Program-made: the position numbers and the translations under genes
Source: Spirodela intermedia
Lineage: Eukaryota > Streptophyta > Magnoliopsida > Alismatales > Araceae
Length of the DNA stretch: 64,000 bases
Reading direction: 5' to 3'
NCBI GenBank assembly: GCA_902729315.2
Contig: LR746264.1
Coordinates: forward strand, 11,035,378 to 11,099,377
In this document: positions 22,986-35,200 of the stretch, in pieces
Numbering within the stretch: the stretch's first letter is position 1
Layout: every line of letters starts with the position of its first letter
Notes under the pieces: model-generated
The model's database searches: none
What the model saw: only the letters and a program-made list of their open reading frames with translations
What the model was told of the DNA's origin: nothing

Positions 22986-24500
22986 GTGCACCCCGCACCG
23001 CGCCCGCTCCGTAGGAAGAAGGAGATGCTTTAGAGATTCCTCCCAGCGGGTCATTCCGCGTCTGTCACGTCTGAACGGATCGCAGTAACTCTAGTCGTCC
23101 ATCAGTTCTTCTTTCTTCTTGCGCAACATTTGACGTTTGTTTGGATTATTACCCAAAGAGCCCCGCCAGATTCTCTCAGCTACATCCGGTCTGGAGACGG
23201 GCCGTCGACATGATCGCCTCAGTAAGCACGGCCCTTCTGTCTCTGCTCTCGTCTTTCTGCAGGATTCGTGTTATCGGAACTGGGTTTCCCGAGTGGCGTG
23301 CCGAGCGGATGACCCGGTGAGTACATGATGTTCCCACCGTTGGACGTCCCGAGAACTTGAGAGATCACCTTATTCTGCGGCTGAGAATGGATGTTCTTTT
23401 TCTGCCGTGGGCGCCACGCCCTTGGCCGCGGCCGTCGAGCGGTCGGCTTCAGCGGCGCACCTCCAGTGGCCCTCACTGTTCTGTGGGATTTCGATGGCGA
23501 CTCCGGCTGGGTAGCTGAACCGATCCCGACGACGGCGGTAATCGGTCAAGAAGAGGAGGGAGAGGCGTGGGAGCAATCTGCTCGCCCCCCTCCCTGGTCT
23601 TACGAGGCCCTCGGTCAAACCCTAGGTGGGGAGAGATCACATAAGAGGGAGGGAAGCTGACGAGCACCCTTAGACTAATGCGTCAAACAACCCCGCTGAT
23701 TTCAATAGATAAGCCTGTCTATTACAAAGAACCCCAGAACAGAAAGGTTCGGGACGGGTTTCAGCCTGAAAACGATGTGCGAGGAAGAAGGGAGAACAAG
23801 CGAGGGTGAACACAGGAAATACAAAGAGAGGGTAAACAAGATAACCAAGACCTCCCAGGTCTTGGGGTCGCCGATGCGAGATGGCGAGTCTCCAGCTCCG
23901 AATGGAGTTCACGACTTCCCTCTCTCTTTCCACCCAGTCCGCTCGACCCATCTCATAGTCTTAGTAGTGCCTGACTATAGTGTCTCTTCATTCCGCTCCC
24001 CACTCGGGTTGACTTGCTCCGTTACTGGGTTGGACCGATTACTTCGTGACCGCTGCCCCCGCGGGCCCACTTCGGTTGTCAAGGCCTCAACAGCGGCCCC
24101 CTCCCGCGGATACGAAGCAGCAGACGCGCAAGAAGATAACGAGGAGGGAAGCCTGTGGATGGCGGAGGATGGGATAAACGTGAGGCGGTCTGCGCCGCCG
24201 CCTCTCAGGGAGAAAGAGGGTCAACTGCTACCGGGCTCGTCGCAGAAAAGCCGAAAATGAGGGGAGATCGTCGGAAAAGAAACGTGGGGAAGGCAGCGGC
24301 GCCGGCGTACTGACAAAAAAGGAGCCGAGAGCGCTGCCTGAAAAGCAACGAATGGGCTTCGCTTCACTGCGTTTTAAAAATCTACCCTGATAATATTATA
24401 CTAATTGAGGGGATCAGATTTCCCCGTGCGGGGCTCGTCGCGGGGCGGAGCCGCCCGGAGCGACCAAGTGGCCATCTTTACGACCGTTCGCTCGCCGGCC
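22986..24500. other. Intergenic between GDSL esterase and PDX1
   Basis: About 1.5 kb with moderately GC-rich open frames on both strands (for example 23219-23476 and 23670-23951 on minus, 23775-24260 on plus). None shows a domain I recognise and they overlap one another. The region may include old repeat sequence, but I found no LTR ends or tails. Confidence 0.5.
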
Positions 24501-24514
24501 CGCAATTGCCTCGC

Positions 24515-24725
24515 GCTCGCTGGATATATATTGACGTCACTCCGTTCCCATCCGAAGCCCTGCTCCCTTCTTCCTTTCTTGTGAGACTCTTCCCGAACCT
24601 TCCGCCTTACCGCCCCCTCCTCCGCCTTCTTTCCTTCCAGCTCGTACAGCCTCCCCCTCCCCCAAATCAGCGAGGGTCTTGGTCTTGATTAGCTGCTGAC
24701 CCCGCCGAGTGCTAGAGAAAGAAAG
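24515..24725 (+). promoter_or_regulatory. PDX1 core promoter and 5' leader
   Basis: A TATA box (GGATATATATT at about 24522-24532) lies about 200 bases upstream of the PDX1 ATG. Abutting it is a perfect palindromic bZIP/ATF-type site, TGACGTCA, at 24532-24539. Transcription would start near 24555, giving a pyrimidine-rich leader of about 170 bases. Placement is inferred from motifs. Confidence 0.6.
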
Positions 24726-25667
24726 ATGTCGGGCGACGGCAGCGGGGTGGTCGCCTTGTACGGGAATGGCGCTGCCATCGCCGAGACGACCAAGAAGAGC
24801 ACCTTCTCTGTGAAGGTGGGCCTCGCCCAGATGCTCCGCGGCGGCGTCATCATGGACGTCGTCACCCCCGAGCAGGCTCGGATCGCCGAGGAGGCCGGGG
24901 CCTGCGCCGTCATGGCCCTGGAGCGTGTCCCCGCCGACATCCGCGCTCAGGGCGGCGTCGCGCGCATGAGTGATCCGGGGCTCATCAAGGAGATCAAGCG
25001 CGCCGTCACTATCCCGGTCATGGCCAAGGCCCGGATCGGTCACTTCGTCGAGGCCCAGATCCTGGAGGCCATCGGCGTGGACTATGTCGACGAGAGCGAG
25101 GTGCTCACCCCCGCCGACGACGCCAACCACATCAACAAGCACAACTTCCGCATCCCCTTCGTCTGCGGCTGTCGCGATCTCGGCGAGGCCCTCCGCCGTA
25201 TCCGCGAGGGGGCCGCCATGATCCGTACCAAGGGCGAGGCCGGGACTGGAAACATCATCGAGGCAGTCCGCCACGTCCGCTCTGTGATGGGCAACATCCG
25301 CGTACTCCGCAACATGGATGATGACGAGGTTTTCTCCTTCGCTAAGAGCATAGCCGCTCCCTACGACCTCGTCATGCAGACCAAGCAGTTGGGGCGCCTG
25401 CCGGTCGTCCACTTCGCGGCGGGCGGGGTCGCCACCCCAGCCGATGCCGCCCTGATGATGCAGCTGGGATGCGATGGGGTCTTCGTCGGCTCTGGCATCT
25501 TCAAGAGCGGTGACCCCTCCAAGCGCGCGCGCGCAATTGTCCAGGCAGTCACCCACTACAGCGACCCAGAGATCCTGGCGGACGTCAGCAGCGGGCTGGG
25601 AGAGGCCATGGTCGGCATCAATCTCAACGACGACAAGGTCGAAAGGTTCGCCAGCCGCTCGGAGTAG
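24726..25667 (+). CDS. PDX1: Pyridoxal 5'-phosphate synthase subunit PDX1 (313 aa, intronless)
   Basis: This single open frame encodes the lyase subunit of the DXP-independent vitamin B6 pathway. With the PDX2 glutaminase it makes pyridoxal 5'-phosphate from ribose 5-phosphate, glyceraldehyde 3-phosphate and glutamine, in the plant cytosol. It shows the (beta/alpha)8-barrel landmarks: [16 protein letters not shown] with D44, [14 protein letters not shown] with the catalytic lysine K101, [11 protein letters not shown] with the second lysine K169, and [20 protein letters not shown] with [10 protein letters not shown] as phosphate-binding loops. All catalytic residues are present and the length is normal (about 310 aa). 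Absence of introns is usual for plant PDX1 genes. The sequence is very GC-rich, producing a long but spurious antisense frame. The start at 24726 fits the family N-terminus. Confidence 0.98.
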   Translation: MSGDGSGVVALYGNGAAIAETTKKSTFSVKVGLAQMLRGGVIMDVVTPEQARIAEEAGACAVMALERVPADIRAQGGVARMSDPGLIKEIKRAVTIPVMAKARIGHFVEAQILEAIGVDYVDESEVLTPADDANHINKHNFRIPFVCGCRDLGEALRRIREGAAMIRTKGEAGTGNIIEAVRHVRSVMGNIRVLRNMDDDEVFSFAKSIAAPYDLVMQTKQLGRLPVVHFAAGGVATPADAALMMQLGCDGVFVGSGIFKSGDPSKRARAIVQAVTHYSDPEILADVSSGLGEAMVGINLNDDKVERFASRSE

Positions 25668-26561
25668 GACATGCAGCAGAGGCGGACCAGGAGGAGGAAT
25701 TCATGCGTACAGCCGCCCGCCCATTCCCTTCTCTTCCCCACCTCGTCTCCCTCTTGGGTTGCTCTATCCTCGCGCAGTCGGGTTACCCTTCTCTTCCATC
25801 GTTGCAGCACTTTCATTTAATGTTCTCTTGTTTTCACTTCCTTTTTCTGGTTGTATTCCACACAAATGCCAAACCTATCAGTTTGTTTCTCTGCCGGCGG
25901 GCTGTGTGGCGGGATGCGGCCATATTATACACTGTCTCGCGGATTTCCTCCATCGATTCGTGGCAATTCTCCCCGAATGTATGTGCGTGTTCTTGGCTCG
26001 GACGGGGCATGAGAGGATGGAGCGAGGGGGATTACCAGGGGTGAGTTGTCCTGCTTTGAACGCAGTCGAGGTGTTCGATGGACGTTCTCATTTATGAAAT
26101 GTCATGAGACCGGAGTTTGGTTCCTTATAAATACCACGCCAGAGTTTAGGATTTCCTTGCGGGCTTCTCCCCTGGCTCGATCGGGGCAGCTTGTTCCCGC
26201 GATATACATAGATCGGGGTAAGTAGCTCGAATTCAGCTTGTTTTGCATGCTTCCTTTGGAAGCCATCACGGTCGCCAGCTTCGTCCTCGCAGATGGCAGG
26301 AGATCACCTCCAAACCCCACTCATGGAGCTAACTAATTGTGCCTCGGGCCCCCCTCTCTCAGAGTTCTCAAATCCGTTGGTCTATTTTCAAATGTTCTTT
26401 CCCAAATTCCTTGTCTCCGAGCGAGGGGAAATCTTCGGGGATCAATCCTGAAACTCCGGTCAACGGGAGGTAATCTAATCAAACAGATATCTCTCCTAAA
26501 TGTCGGTTGCTACAGACGCCAAATATCGCCAACTGTTCCTTCCCCCCAGCCATCCGCCAGC

Positions 26562-26584
26562 CTCTCTCTCTCTCTCTCTCTCTC
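26562..26584. repeat. (CT)n microsatellite
   Basis: A CT run of 23 bases downstream of PDX1; on the minus strand it encodes an Arg-Glu repeat in spurious frames. Confidence 0.93.
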
Positions 26585-26730
26585 AACCTCCCGCCCATCC
26601 CCTTCTGTGAAGCGACACTGCTGATGACTCTCGCATTTGGTTTCCATCGAACCAGCGGGCGACTTGGAACCCCAGGCTAGAAGAGATAGATGCCAGAAGG
26701 ACCCACCAGAGAGAGATATGCGATGGCCCA

Positions 26731-26755
26731 CTCCCTCCCTCCCTCCCTCCCTCCC
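26731..26755. repeat. (CCCT)n microsatellite
   Basis: About six CCCT units in a row, separate from the CT run 150 bases upstream. Confidence 0.9.
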
Positions 26756-27299
26756 ATCCTCCAGTGCCGTGACTGGGTAGACCAGTGTGTGCGTCCAGGA
26801 TCACTAGGTGAAAATAGAACAGTGCGAGTGTCTGTTGCCGCCTCGGCATGTGAGATCCCTCCCCCACACGTTTCTTCCTTGGGTAGCATTCGTTATCGAC
26901 ATGTCCCTTTCAGACAGACCCATAAAACGCGCCGTCGTGGTTAGTCCCGTGCTAATCGTGAAGCACAGCACACTATGATGCAATGAACCCTAAGGTTAAG
27001 GGGGGGTGGTTCGATTTCAGCAGCAGAATCATCTTGCTCGCGTTCGGCAGTCGGCACTCCACCCTTGTGCGGGATGAAGATGTCTATGTGAAATGGATTT
27101 GCGTGTCCGGCGTCCAAAAGGGCTCTGAAATTCATGTATAAGAGAGAAAAGGGTTCCTCATTTTCAACAAGAGAGGACCTGCGATGGGTTTGATCCTCCA
27201 TCCCCATGTGTTCCCGCCGGAAGTTCCTCGCTTGGAGAGGCTTTCCTTCACCTGCTAAGCTGTGCCGACCGCCGGCTGTTCCCGGACTTCACAATGACT

Positions 27300-28900
27300 G
27301 TGCATCATAGGGGAGATGTAAGAACTACATGACTGGGAGAAATTTAAACTATGTGACCTAGTGTTGAGCCGCAGGGAACAGTGCTTTTGACCTTTTAGAT
27401 CATCACACCGGATATGAGTCGATGAACACTAATGACTTTGCTCTTAAAGTGATGAGACACCTTAGAACCAACTCTTATGATATGTGTGATCCAAATACAT
27501 CAGCCCTTATTTGTAGCCTCAATATGGTTAAACTCTCGGTGTTAATTACTAATTTTGTACATGATCAAATTAAATTTGACTTTATTTCTACAAATTCTTA
27601 ATCTCAATTTTACGATAGATTTCATAATCATTTGTTAAAACTGAATAAATTTTCCCTAATGACTAATTTAACGATACCTTTATAACATATAATTTATATG
27701 TGTCCACATTGAGATCAAATACAATAATCTCTCACTTGGGAAACATGTATATGACAACATGATGTTATATATTATGACCTAATGAGCTTACTAATCATTA
27801 TAATTACTGAAAATATCTCTAACAATTTAGTCTATTATCATCTCAATATAGGACTAAATGAGTTGTTGTCAAATTTATGTGTAACTAAACCCAATATTAA
27901 TCATATATATTGATATAATGAATAATATAGATCAAGTATGTATGTGCAACATAAAAAATACATAAATTATGATTCAAAATATGTATTTCCAACTTACTCT
28001 CTTTATCTTAAATACAGATCAATCGAATGCATTCATAGTGATAACAAATTTAATAGAGTGATAATGCATATAAGAAATAATTGATGGATATATTTACAAT
28101 TGAATGATCATACTAAATACAAAACTTCCACTTAAGTTATATGATCCTTATGAAGAATTACACATGGAAAATTTTAAATAATATTTTCTTAATAAGTGGA
28201 TCTACAACCATGGAGTGTCGTAACATATTATATAAACATTATGAATCTTATTATTTAATAACTAGAAACTTGATGTCTAAATATTTATCACAAGTGCCAT
28301 TATCTATGGTATATTTAATTTATTCTTTTTTGATATCTTTCTACTTATGAGAAATAAAACTTTATAGACCTAATGAAAATTGATATGGTCATCTTCTATC
28401 ATTTAAGTGTAAGCCTCATAGTTTTAAAGGAATACAATATAATCATCTAGAATTTCATTTCTCCTTTCTCTAAAGGATCTCATTAATGACACGAGTTCTT
28501 GAGATTATTAAATTTATTCTTATGAAATAAGAGGCATGATATTATTTTCATATGCGTTTACTTCTCTAATAATATTAAGTAAGAATTGATTGTGATCATT
28601 GTTACCGATAACAAGAGGAATATAGATATTATATTATTTCAAAATAAAATCTGTAACTTCATTTCTCCTAAAATTTTAGTTTCTTCAAAGAACTAATATT
28701 TTATTGTCTCAAAAAAAACTTTAGTAGTGAGATCATAGTCTTATATCCTTGAAACCTTTCAAGATATCTTATAAAATAACAATTAACAATTAGGGAGTCA
28801 AATTTCCTTTTAGTGAATCTGTAAGGTTTTGACTTTTGCTGGATAACCCTAAATATGTAAATGTGTTAAACCAGACTTTATGCATGCCCTAAACTCCAAA
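27300..28900. other. AT-rich island, probably decayed transposable element
   Basis: Composition changes sharply to very AT-rich between GC-rich flanks. Segments such as GAGATCAAATACAATAATCT and the repeated naming of short direct motifs look like degraded LTR-retrotransposon sequence. No intact ends, tail or reverse transcriptase motif could be found, so the class is not decided. Confidence 0.4.
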
Positions 28901-29270
28901 ACTCATATGAAGTTCAGAGTTGTACATGCAAACCCTATTCTCCCCCTTCGAGATAGATCATTCCTGCCGTTGGTATGCTGGTACTGTCCAAAACGGTTGA
29001 GAGGCTCGGATGCAGCTAGTGGGGTGGTCTACTCTCCGACCGATTCGCTCTCTCGCTCGATTGAAGAGATCCGATAGCGGGAGGAGAACGGCTGCGAAGT
29101 TGCCACGCTTGAATGTTTGCGCTCTCGTGCTCACGGTCCTCCCACCCCCGATTCTCGTACCTGCAGGCAGAGAGGGGGTAATCGGGGGGGACGAGCAGCG
29201 GCTGCAGTGGAACCATACACCATCGTTCCCCTCTCTTTTCCCCCTCCAACCCCCTACCTCCTAACCGAGG

Positions 29271-32200
29271 ATGGTAGTGGCAGCATCTGCTCTGCCTTCC
29301 GGGGTTCTGCTTCATCTGTCCTTGTCCTCCTCGTCTTCGGCGGGCATCAGGGCCGTGGTCCGGATGCGCCAGCCGCAAGGACAAGGACAGGGGCAGCGGC
29401 AACAGCGCAGACGAGGGGATTCAGCGACCAATTTGGCGTGGGTTGTACGGCAGGACAAAGAATTTATCGCAAAAATGCTGGAACCGGCCGCGGCACCACT
29501 CAGCCGGCTTCGACATCAAGTCTCCAAGGTGCTGGAGAACTTCTTTTGGTTCCGCTTCCTCGAGGAGGAGGGTGTAGCGCAATGGACTCCACCTTCGTGG
29601 CCCACTCCTTCTTACCCAGGTCTCGTCGCTGCTTCTGGGCCATTACTTAAAGGAACTGTGCCATCCTTCTGTCATTGAAAGGAACTGCGTGCATAGCTGC
29701 TGCTTCTGTGTTAGAGACCCTCGTCGCCACTGAAGCCGTCTCCCACACAACTCTTAGAGGGAATCGCCGTCGTCCTAGAAGAAGTTTCGGCGACCTGCTG
29801 GGCACGAACAGAACAAAGAAAAAGAGCATTCGTGCTCTGGAAGAAAAAGTTAATGACATTATAAGACATATCATTGTAGGCAGGGATTTGAGTAATGTAG
29901 TTCAGTTATGTCCGACTCGCTAGAGGTCTCACCTTTCGGTTAGCACCATAAACGACATCTCCAACTGTTTCTACGGCCAGGAACATCTGTACGATCTATC
30001 CCCCTTTCCTTCAGACGAGGGGGTGCATAAGCTTATCGAGCCTGTGGACACCTTTCTATCTCGCATGTGTTCACAGGTAGAGGTAGCTGGAATCTTACGT
30101 GACATGCGTTTACTTTTATTAGAATCTCATTCTTTTAACCCCTGTATTTGTGGGTTCTTGGCACGATGTTCTAGTGAATAAAGGTTGGTTTACCTCACCC
30201 AGAAGGCAGGAGGAAGCTGTGAAACAATTCTCAGGATGGTCACGAATAATCTTTTAGAGGGAAGTATTGCGGTGTGACCGATGTGGGATAACGCCAGTAG
30301 GCATAAGAGTCAACGAAGTGATTGTATGCATGGGGGTTGCCAACCACAGGTGAGCTGAATATCAGGATTGCTCCAATACAGAGGCCATCGCAATGAATGT
30401 CCCGCAGACCCCAGAGGGAGAACCCTGTGCCCCTGATATATCCTTTTCTTTGAAATTAAAAGGTATGTGAAAAATGTGATTTAGTGTTACCTGTAACTGG
30501 GAGAACTCAAGGCATAGAAGAGCATTGTCAATCAACTTCCATGAATGTACCCTTTTCCATTGGAAGAATGCTGACGCTGGCCTTCAAAGTCCTATTAGTA
30601 ATATTGCCACCTTCTTATCAAATAGCCCAGCTTTTTATATGAACTCTTAACAGCTCTCATTTCCCTTGGGGGGAAAAGTTGTTTCCCATATTATTGAAGA
30701 GTATTCCCTCCTCAAATATGCTCAATTTCTATTTGACCTGAGCATAGTCAAGCCATTGGCTGACATATCTATGAAAGGTACCATTTTTGGAACCGGTAAT
30801 TAATTGTTTCACGTTACATCTTGTTCAAAGATGGAAAAGCGTTGCAGTACAGCATGTGTAGAGAAGGGTGACGCGGATAACTGACCTGGGTTTGCTAGAT
30901 CTCTCCCTGATGAATTATCATCCAGTGAAAATGATTTGAAATTGGAATTTGAATAAGCATATTTTAACCGTGTGTATACATGAACTGTCATTGGAATTAA
31001 AAGATGGTGTATGTGACATTCTTCTGGCAGATCTTTCATAGATTGTGTGAGCAAGGCTCACTGATCACTTGTCCACTGGACAGTAGTAGAGGTCAGCTTA
31101 TGTGGTAGTTCTAACCAACACGCTTAAACAATGGATGATTGCCAAAAAAAAGTAACTCGTATGTGCTGCAAAATAAATGTAGCTTTTCATAATAGTTATG
31201 TTGGATGCCCTGAAGTGTTGGACAATCTGCGGCACACTTCTTTTATTGGCACATATTTTGTCTACCTGTGGAAAATTTGGACAAGATATTTTTGTACATA
31301 AACTGATCAAATAGTGAGAAATGGATGCAAAGTCAATGTTGGCGCGTGCTCATTCAGGGGATTCATAGTATTGTAGTGACCATCAATGGGGTTGATCAAT
31401 AAATAAAAAAACCGTGATGTCTATGGTATCATTGTGAACACCCTTCAGCTAAAAGGTCATCTTATGTCCAAAAGCAGTATGTGTTGAAGATGCTCAAACA
31501 GGCATGCTAATATGGGGATACTATTTTTCATGGTCACTTACGTGGCAAGCATCATCTATGTGCAGGTAGGCTATGAAAGCTTTGGTGTTCTGCACTCTCA
31601 ATGACAGATCATGTTTAGTAGCACAACATGTTGCATCCTTGTGATCAGATTTGTTGACTGGGTGAAGACATTTATCACTGTGGTCAATGCCATGATATAT
31701 TTAACTATTGGTTGTGGATATTTGATGGGGCAAAAGAGAAAGGCCTGTGTCTCTGGAAAATATGCGTGTTCACTAGTCACAGGTTTCCAATTACCCTCAT
31801 AGCACGACCCTTATTTATGTGATGGAGATGGCAAATCAAAGAATACTTGTTACATTCTTCGCTTTTACCTCTCTACTATAATGTTTACGAAGTGAATGTT
31901 GGAACTAATATGCCTGGAAGCTGATGTCTCTGCATAAATGAGGAAGTCAATATAGTATGACCAGAATATTAGGGACAGAACTATTGGGTCAGGTGATTAT
32001 TTATCTGGTTTCATTCCATGAAAGTTCACTTTTGCACCCTTGGAAGGGATCAGACTTGCGTTTGAAGATCATACTTGGGTTATCCTTGCAAAGCAAGGCG
32101 TTATTCTATTTTACCATCCTCAAGTCAAATAAATGAGCTTTCAGAGCCATATAATCCAGAGAACATAGTAGCATATGTAAAATGCTTTGAGATTCTTTTT

Positions 32201-35200
32201 GGTTTATCTGAGGTCCATTTCGGAGAATGGTTGCTTTCATCTCTTACTGTATCAAATTTCCTTTCTTGTTGTTAATATTTTAAAGATCTGAAACCTTTTG
32301 TTCAACAACCTTGCATCAGCTTGTAGAATCACCGTACTTTATTTAAATTAATAGCAATATTTGTTAATCATCTTTTAGTAAAAATAGAATAAAACTGTAA
32401 CTTGAAAAAATCACCTTCAAAGAAAAGTACGACAACCGTAGGAGGGACTCTCCTTTGATTTGTGATACATTCCTTTGTCAAATTTATAATTCTCTATGTA
32501 CGTCAGAAGTGATTATTCTGTTACCGTTATTCCTACTTTCTTAATTATTTATGAAAAAATTCTTTCTGGCAGGTCTCTCTGGTATGGATCTGGTATTGGC
32601 TGATATTGAGGCTCTGATGTTGTACGCGAATTATCCTCGGTATATCTCTAAAGCTCTTTCAGTTTCTCTGCCTGAAACTTACGATCCACAGACCGTAGAG
32701 CATTATTTCAGGTTTCGACCTCACATCCTCGCAGTGCGTATCTTTGAGGTAGGTACAAGGTATCTTTTTCATTATGTCCATGATGAATTCAATTGAGTAT
32801 TGCTGCGAGTCATCTTGTAATTTTTTCTCTGGTTCTGATTATTAAACCTCCCGCAAACATGACAACGGTGTTGATGTGCGACCATGGTTTAATAATTACT
32901 TTTCACTGTAGCACTTTGGTTAGAATGTAGAGGTGCCAGATGCTTCTAGAATTGTGCCATATGGATCAGGTAACCAATACGTCGTAATTACAATGCCATC
33001 TAGAACTGGAATCAACTGTTGGCCATTTTGTCAGGTGTAAGTATCACATTGCTGGTCTGAACCAGTATAAACAAATGGTCGTATGTTTTTTATATTCGGT
33101 TTACATTCATTTTTTTCTTAAATCCTTTGGCGCTTATGGTTTAATGCTCAAATGAAGGGTACAGTATGGGGAAAAGCGATAGCTGGGATATTGTTTAAAA
33201 TATCTTTGCCACACATTTAAATGATTTTTGCCTGTGACATGATGTAGAATCATTGTCCTAATTCATTGTTCTAAAGTATATATCATCTTTTATTCCTTTT
33301 ATAACACCGAAGAGGTGCTGATGGGTTTTTTCCCCTTGTTCTAGATTCGGCAACTTGTGTTTCTGTTTCATTTATCCTTTTTGCCATTTTATGGCAGCAG
33401 AGAGCATTTCATTGATGAATTTTGCACTACATTTTATTTTTTTGAAGAACAGGTTTTCAATTTGATCCAGTTGGTTGACCTTCTCCCAAGTTATTCTTTT
33501 GCTTGGTTTGCAGTTCAATTGTTGCTAATCATAATCTTTGTCTTAACATCTCAATCTCCAGCCCCACTCTTTCTACGCTAGTTAATAAAAGCTATTCATT
33601 TACCAAGAATCTCTAGTTTCTAGCTGTTATCTTCGTGTGATATTGAAAGTGCCTAGACCGTTACAATATAATCTACATGTAGGTATTCTGTTCATTTGCA
33701 TCCGCTGCAATACGATCGCGAGCTTCAAGAAATACTGTCAATCGCCATCATGGAGAGGAGGGTGATGATGTAGACGCATCCCAGTACTTCATGGGACAGC
33801 TTCTGAAAGAGTCCATGCTGAACCTTGGTCCCACATTTATCAAAGGTTAAAAGATTTGATCTTGAATTATCAGGGAAAGAATTCGTGAAATGTGCTTTCG
33901 TTTTATTTACTTCTCTTAAAGGTATTTAAGTTTGTCCTTTGTTTATTTGGACTAGTGTGACACTGTTAAAGGTATTTGTTTCTCTCTTTGCAGTTGGACA
34001 GTCGCTTTCAACGAGACCAGACATAATTGGTTCTGGAATTGCCAAGGTGAGCCCATCGTGGAGTTGTCGGATCCCTCCCTTACCATATGTTTCCTGAAAT
34101 ACTCTCTAATTTCTCTCTCTTGTTTATCGATATATTATATAATTTTTTTAGTAATTTTTCTTTGAAAATGTGGGCATTTGTTCTTCTGTCTAGTTCTGAT
34201 GCATTAAGCACGGGGATATCCAAACTAAATAGTTTTTAAGGACCTCGCATGTTCAAAATATATCAAATGTTCCATCGTGTTTTCATTTGAACACAGTTTT
34301 CTTCATTGCTGGTTAATAATCCAACTAGTCATCATTATGAAAATGTAACACTTAATCGTTCTGATCTCTGGCATTACTATTGTACCTTTCTTCACATTTT
34401 TCCTTGACTGCAGGCTCTGTCTGAGTTGTACGATAGAGTCCCACCTTTCCCAAGACCCATTGCAATGAAAATTATTGAGGATGAACTAGGATGTTCTGTA
34501 GAACATGCCTTCAGTTATGTCTCTGATGAAACAGTTGCTGCAGCCTCCTTTGGACAGGTGAGAGAAGGATTCTTACCAGCTTTTAATTTCTGTAACACGT
34601 TATAGTACATCCACTTCCTGGATTAATGATTTTTGGTGTTATTTCCTTTAAATAAGTACATATTGTCATAGCTGCATCAAAATATTTTGAGGTGTTTTAT
34701 TTAGTTGCTTCCATGTATTTCAAATTGAACTTCAGGTCTATCGAGGTTGTACACATGATGGCTGCGCAGTGGCTATAAAGGTTCAGCGCCCAGGCCTACT
34801 CCATGCAGTTCAACTGGATATCTATATCCTTCGCCTTGGGGTATGTATCTAATGAAAAGTGTGAAATATCTGCCTCATGTCCTTTACATCATTATGGATG
34901 TTCTCACTTGTTTTATATGTGTATACTGGGTTAAATTTAGTGCAAAATAATCAGATATTGGAGAAGATGCTGCAAATCATGTGGCGGTGTCATGGTCTTC
35001 TACTTTAATTCTTTAGTATCTTCACCACCTTTCTCTACACTTCTTCCGTTAATTCAAACTAAGAAACTGGAAAATAAGTTTGAGAAAAATTTCCACTTGC
35101 ATATAGCCTCCGCTTCTTGAGGTTCTTTTATTTGGAACTTTTAGCTATTAATCCTTCTGTTGGATGCCAGGCTGGCTATGACTAGTTACTCCATGTATTC

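Larger units (their letters stand above)
25668..27300. other. PDX1 3' flank and intergenic
   Basis: PDX1 3' UTR sequence is expected in the first few hundred bases. A CT run (26562-26584) and a CCCT run (26731-26755) are present. A minus-strand frame at 26941-27207 (88 codons) has fair composition but no recognised domain and no supporting splice sites, so I do not call it a gene. Confidence 0.5.

Noticed and set aside
24537-25556. 339-codon minus-strand frame
   Set aside because: It is the antisense of PDX1 and arises from the high GC content and codon bias of that gene; no family is recognised.
26941-27207. 88-codon minus-strand frame (MGMEDQTHRRSS at start)
   Set aside because: Composition is fair, but no homology is recognised and no upstream or downstream exon is visible.
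27300-28900. AT-rich island as organelle DNA insertion
   Set aside because: No chloroplast or mitochondrial gene sequence could be recognised in it.
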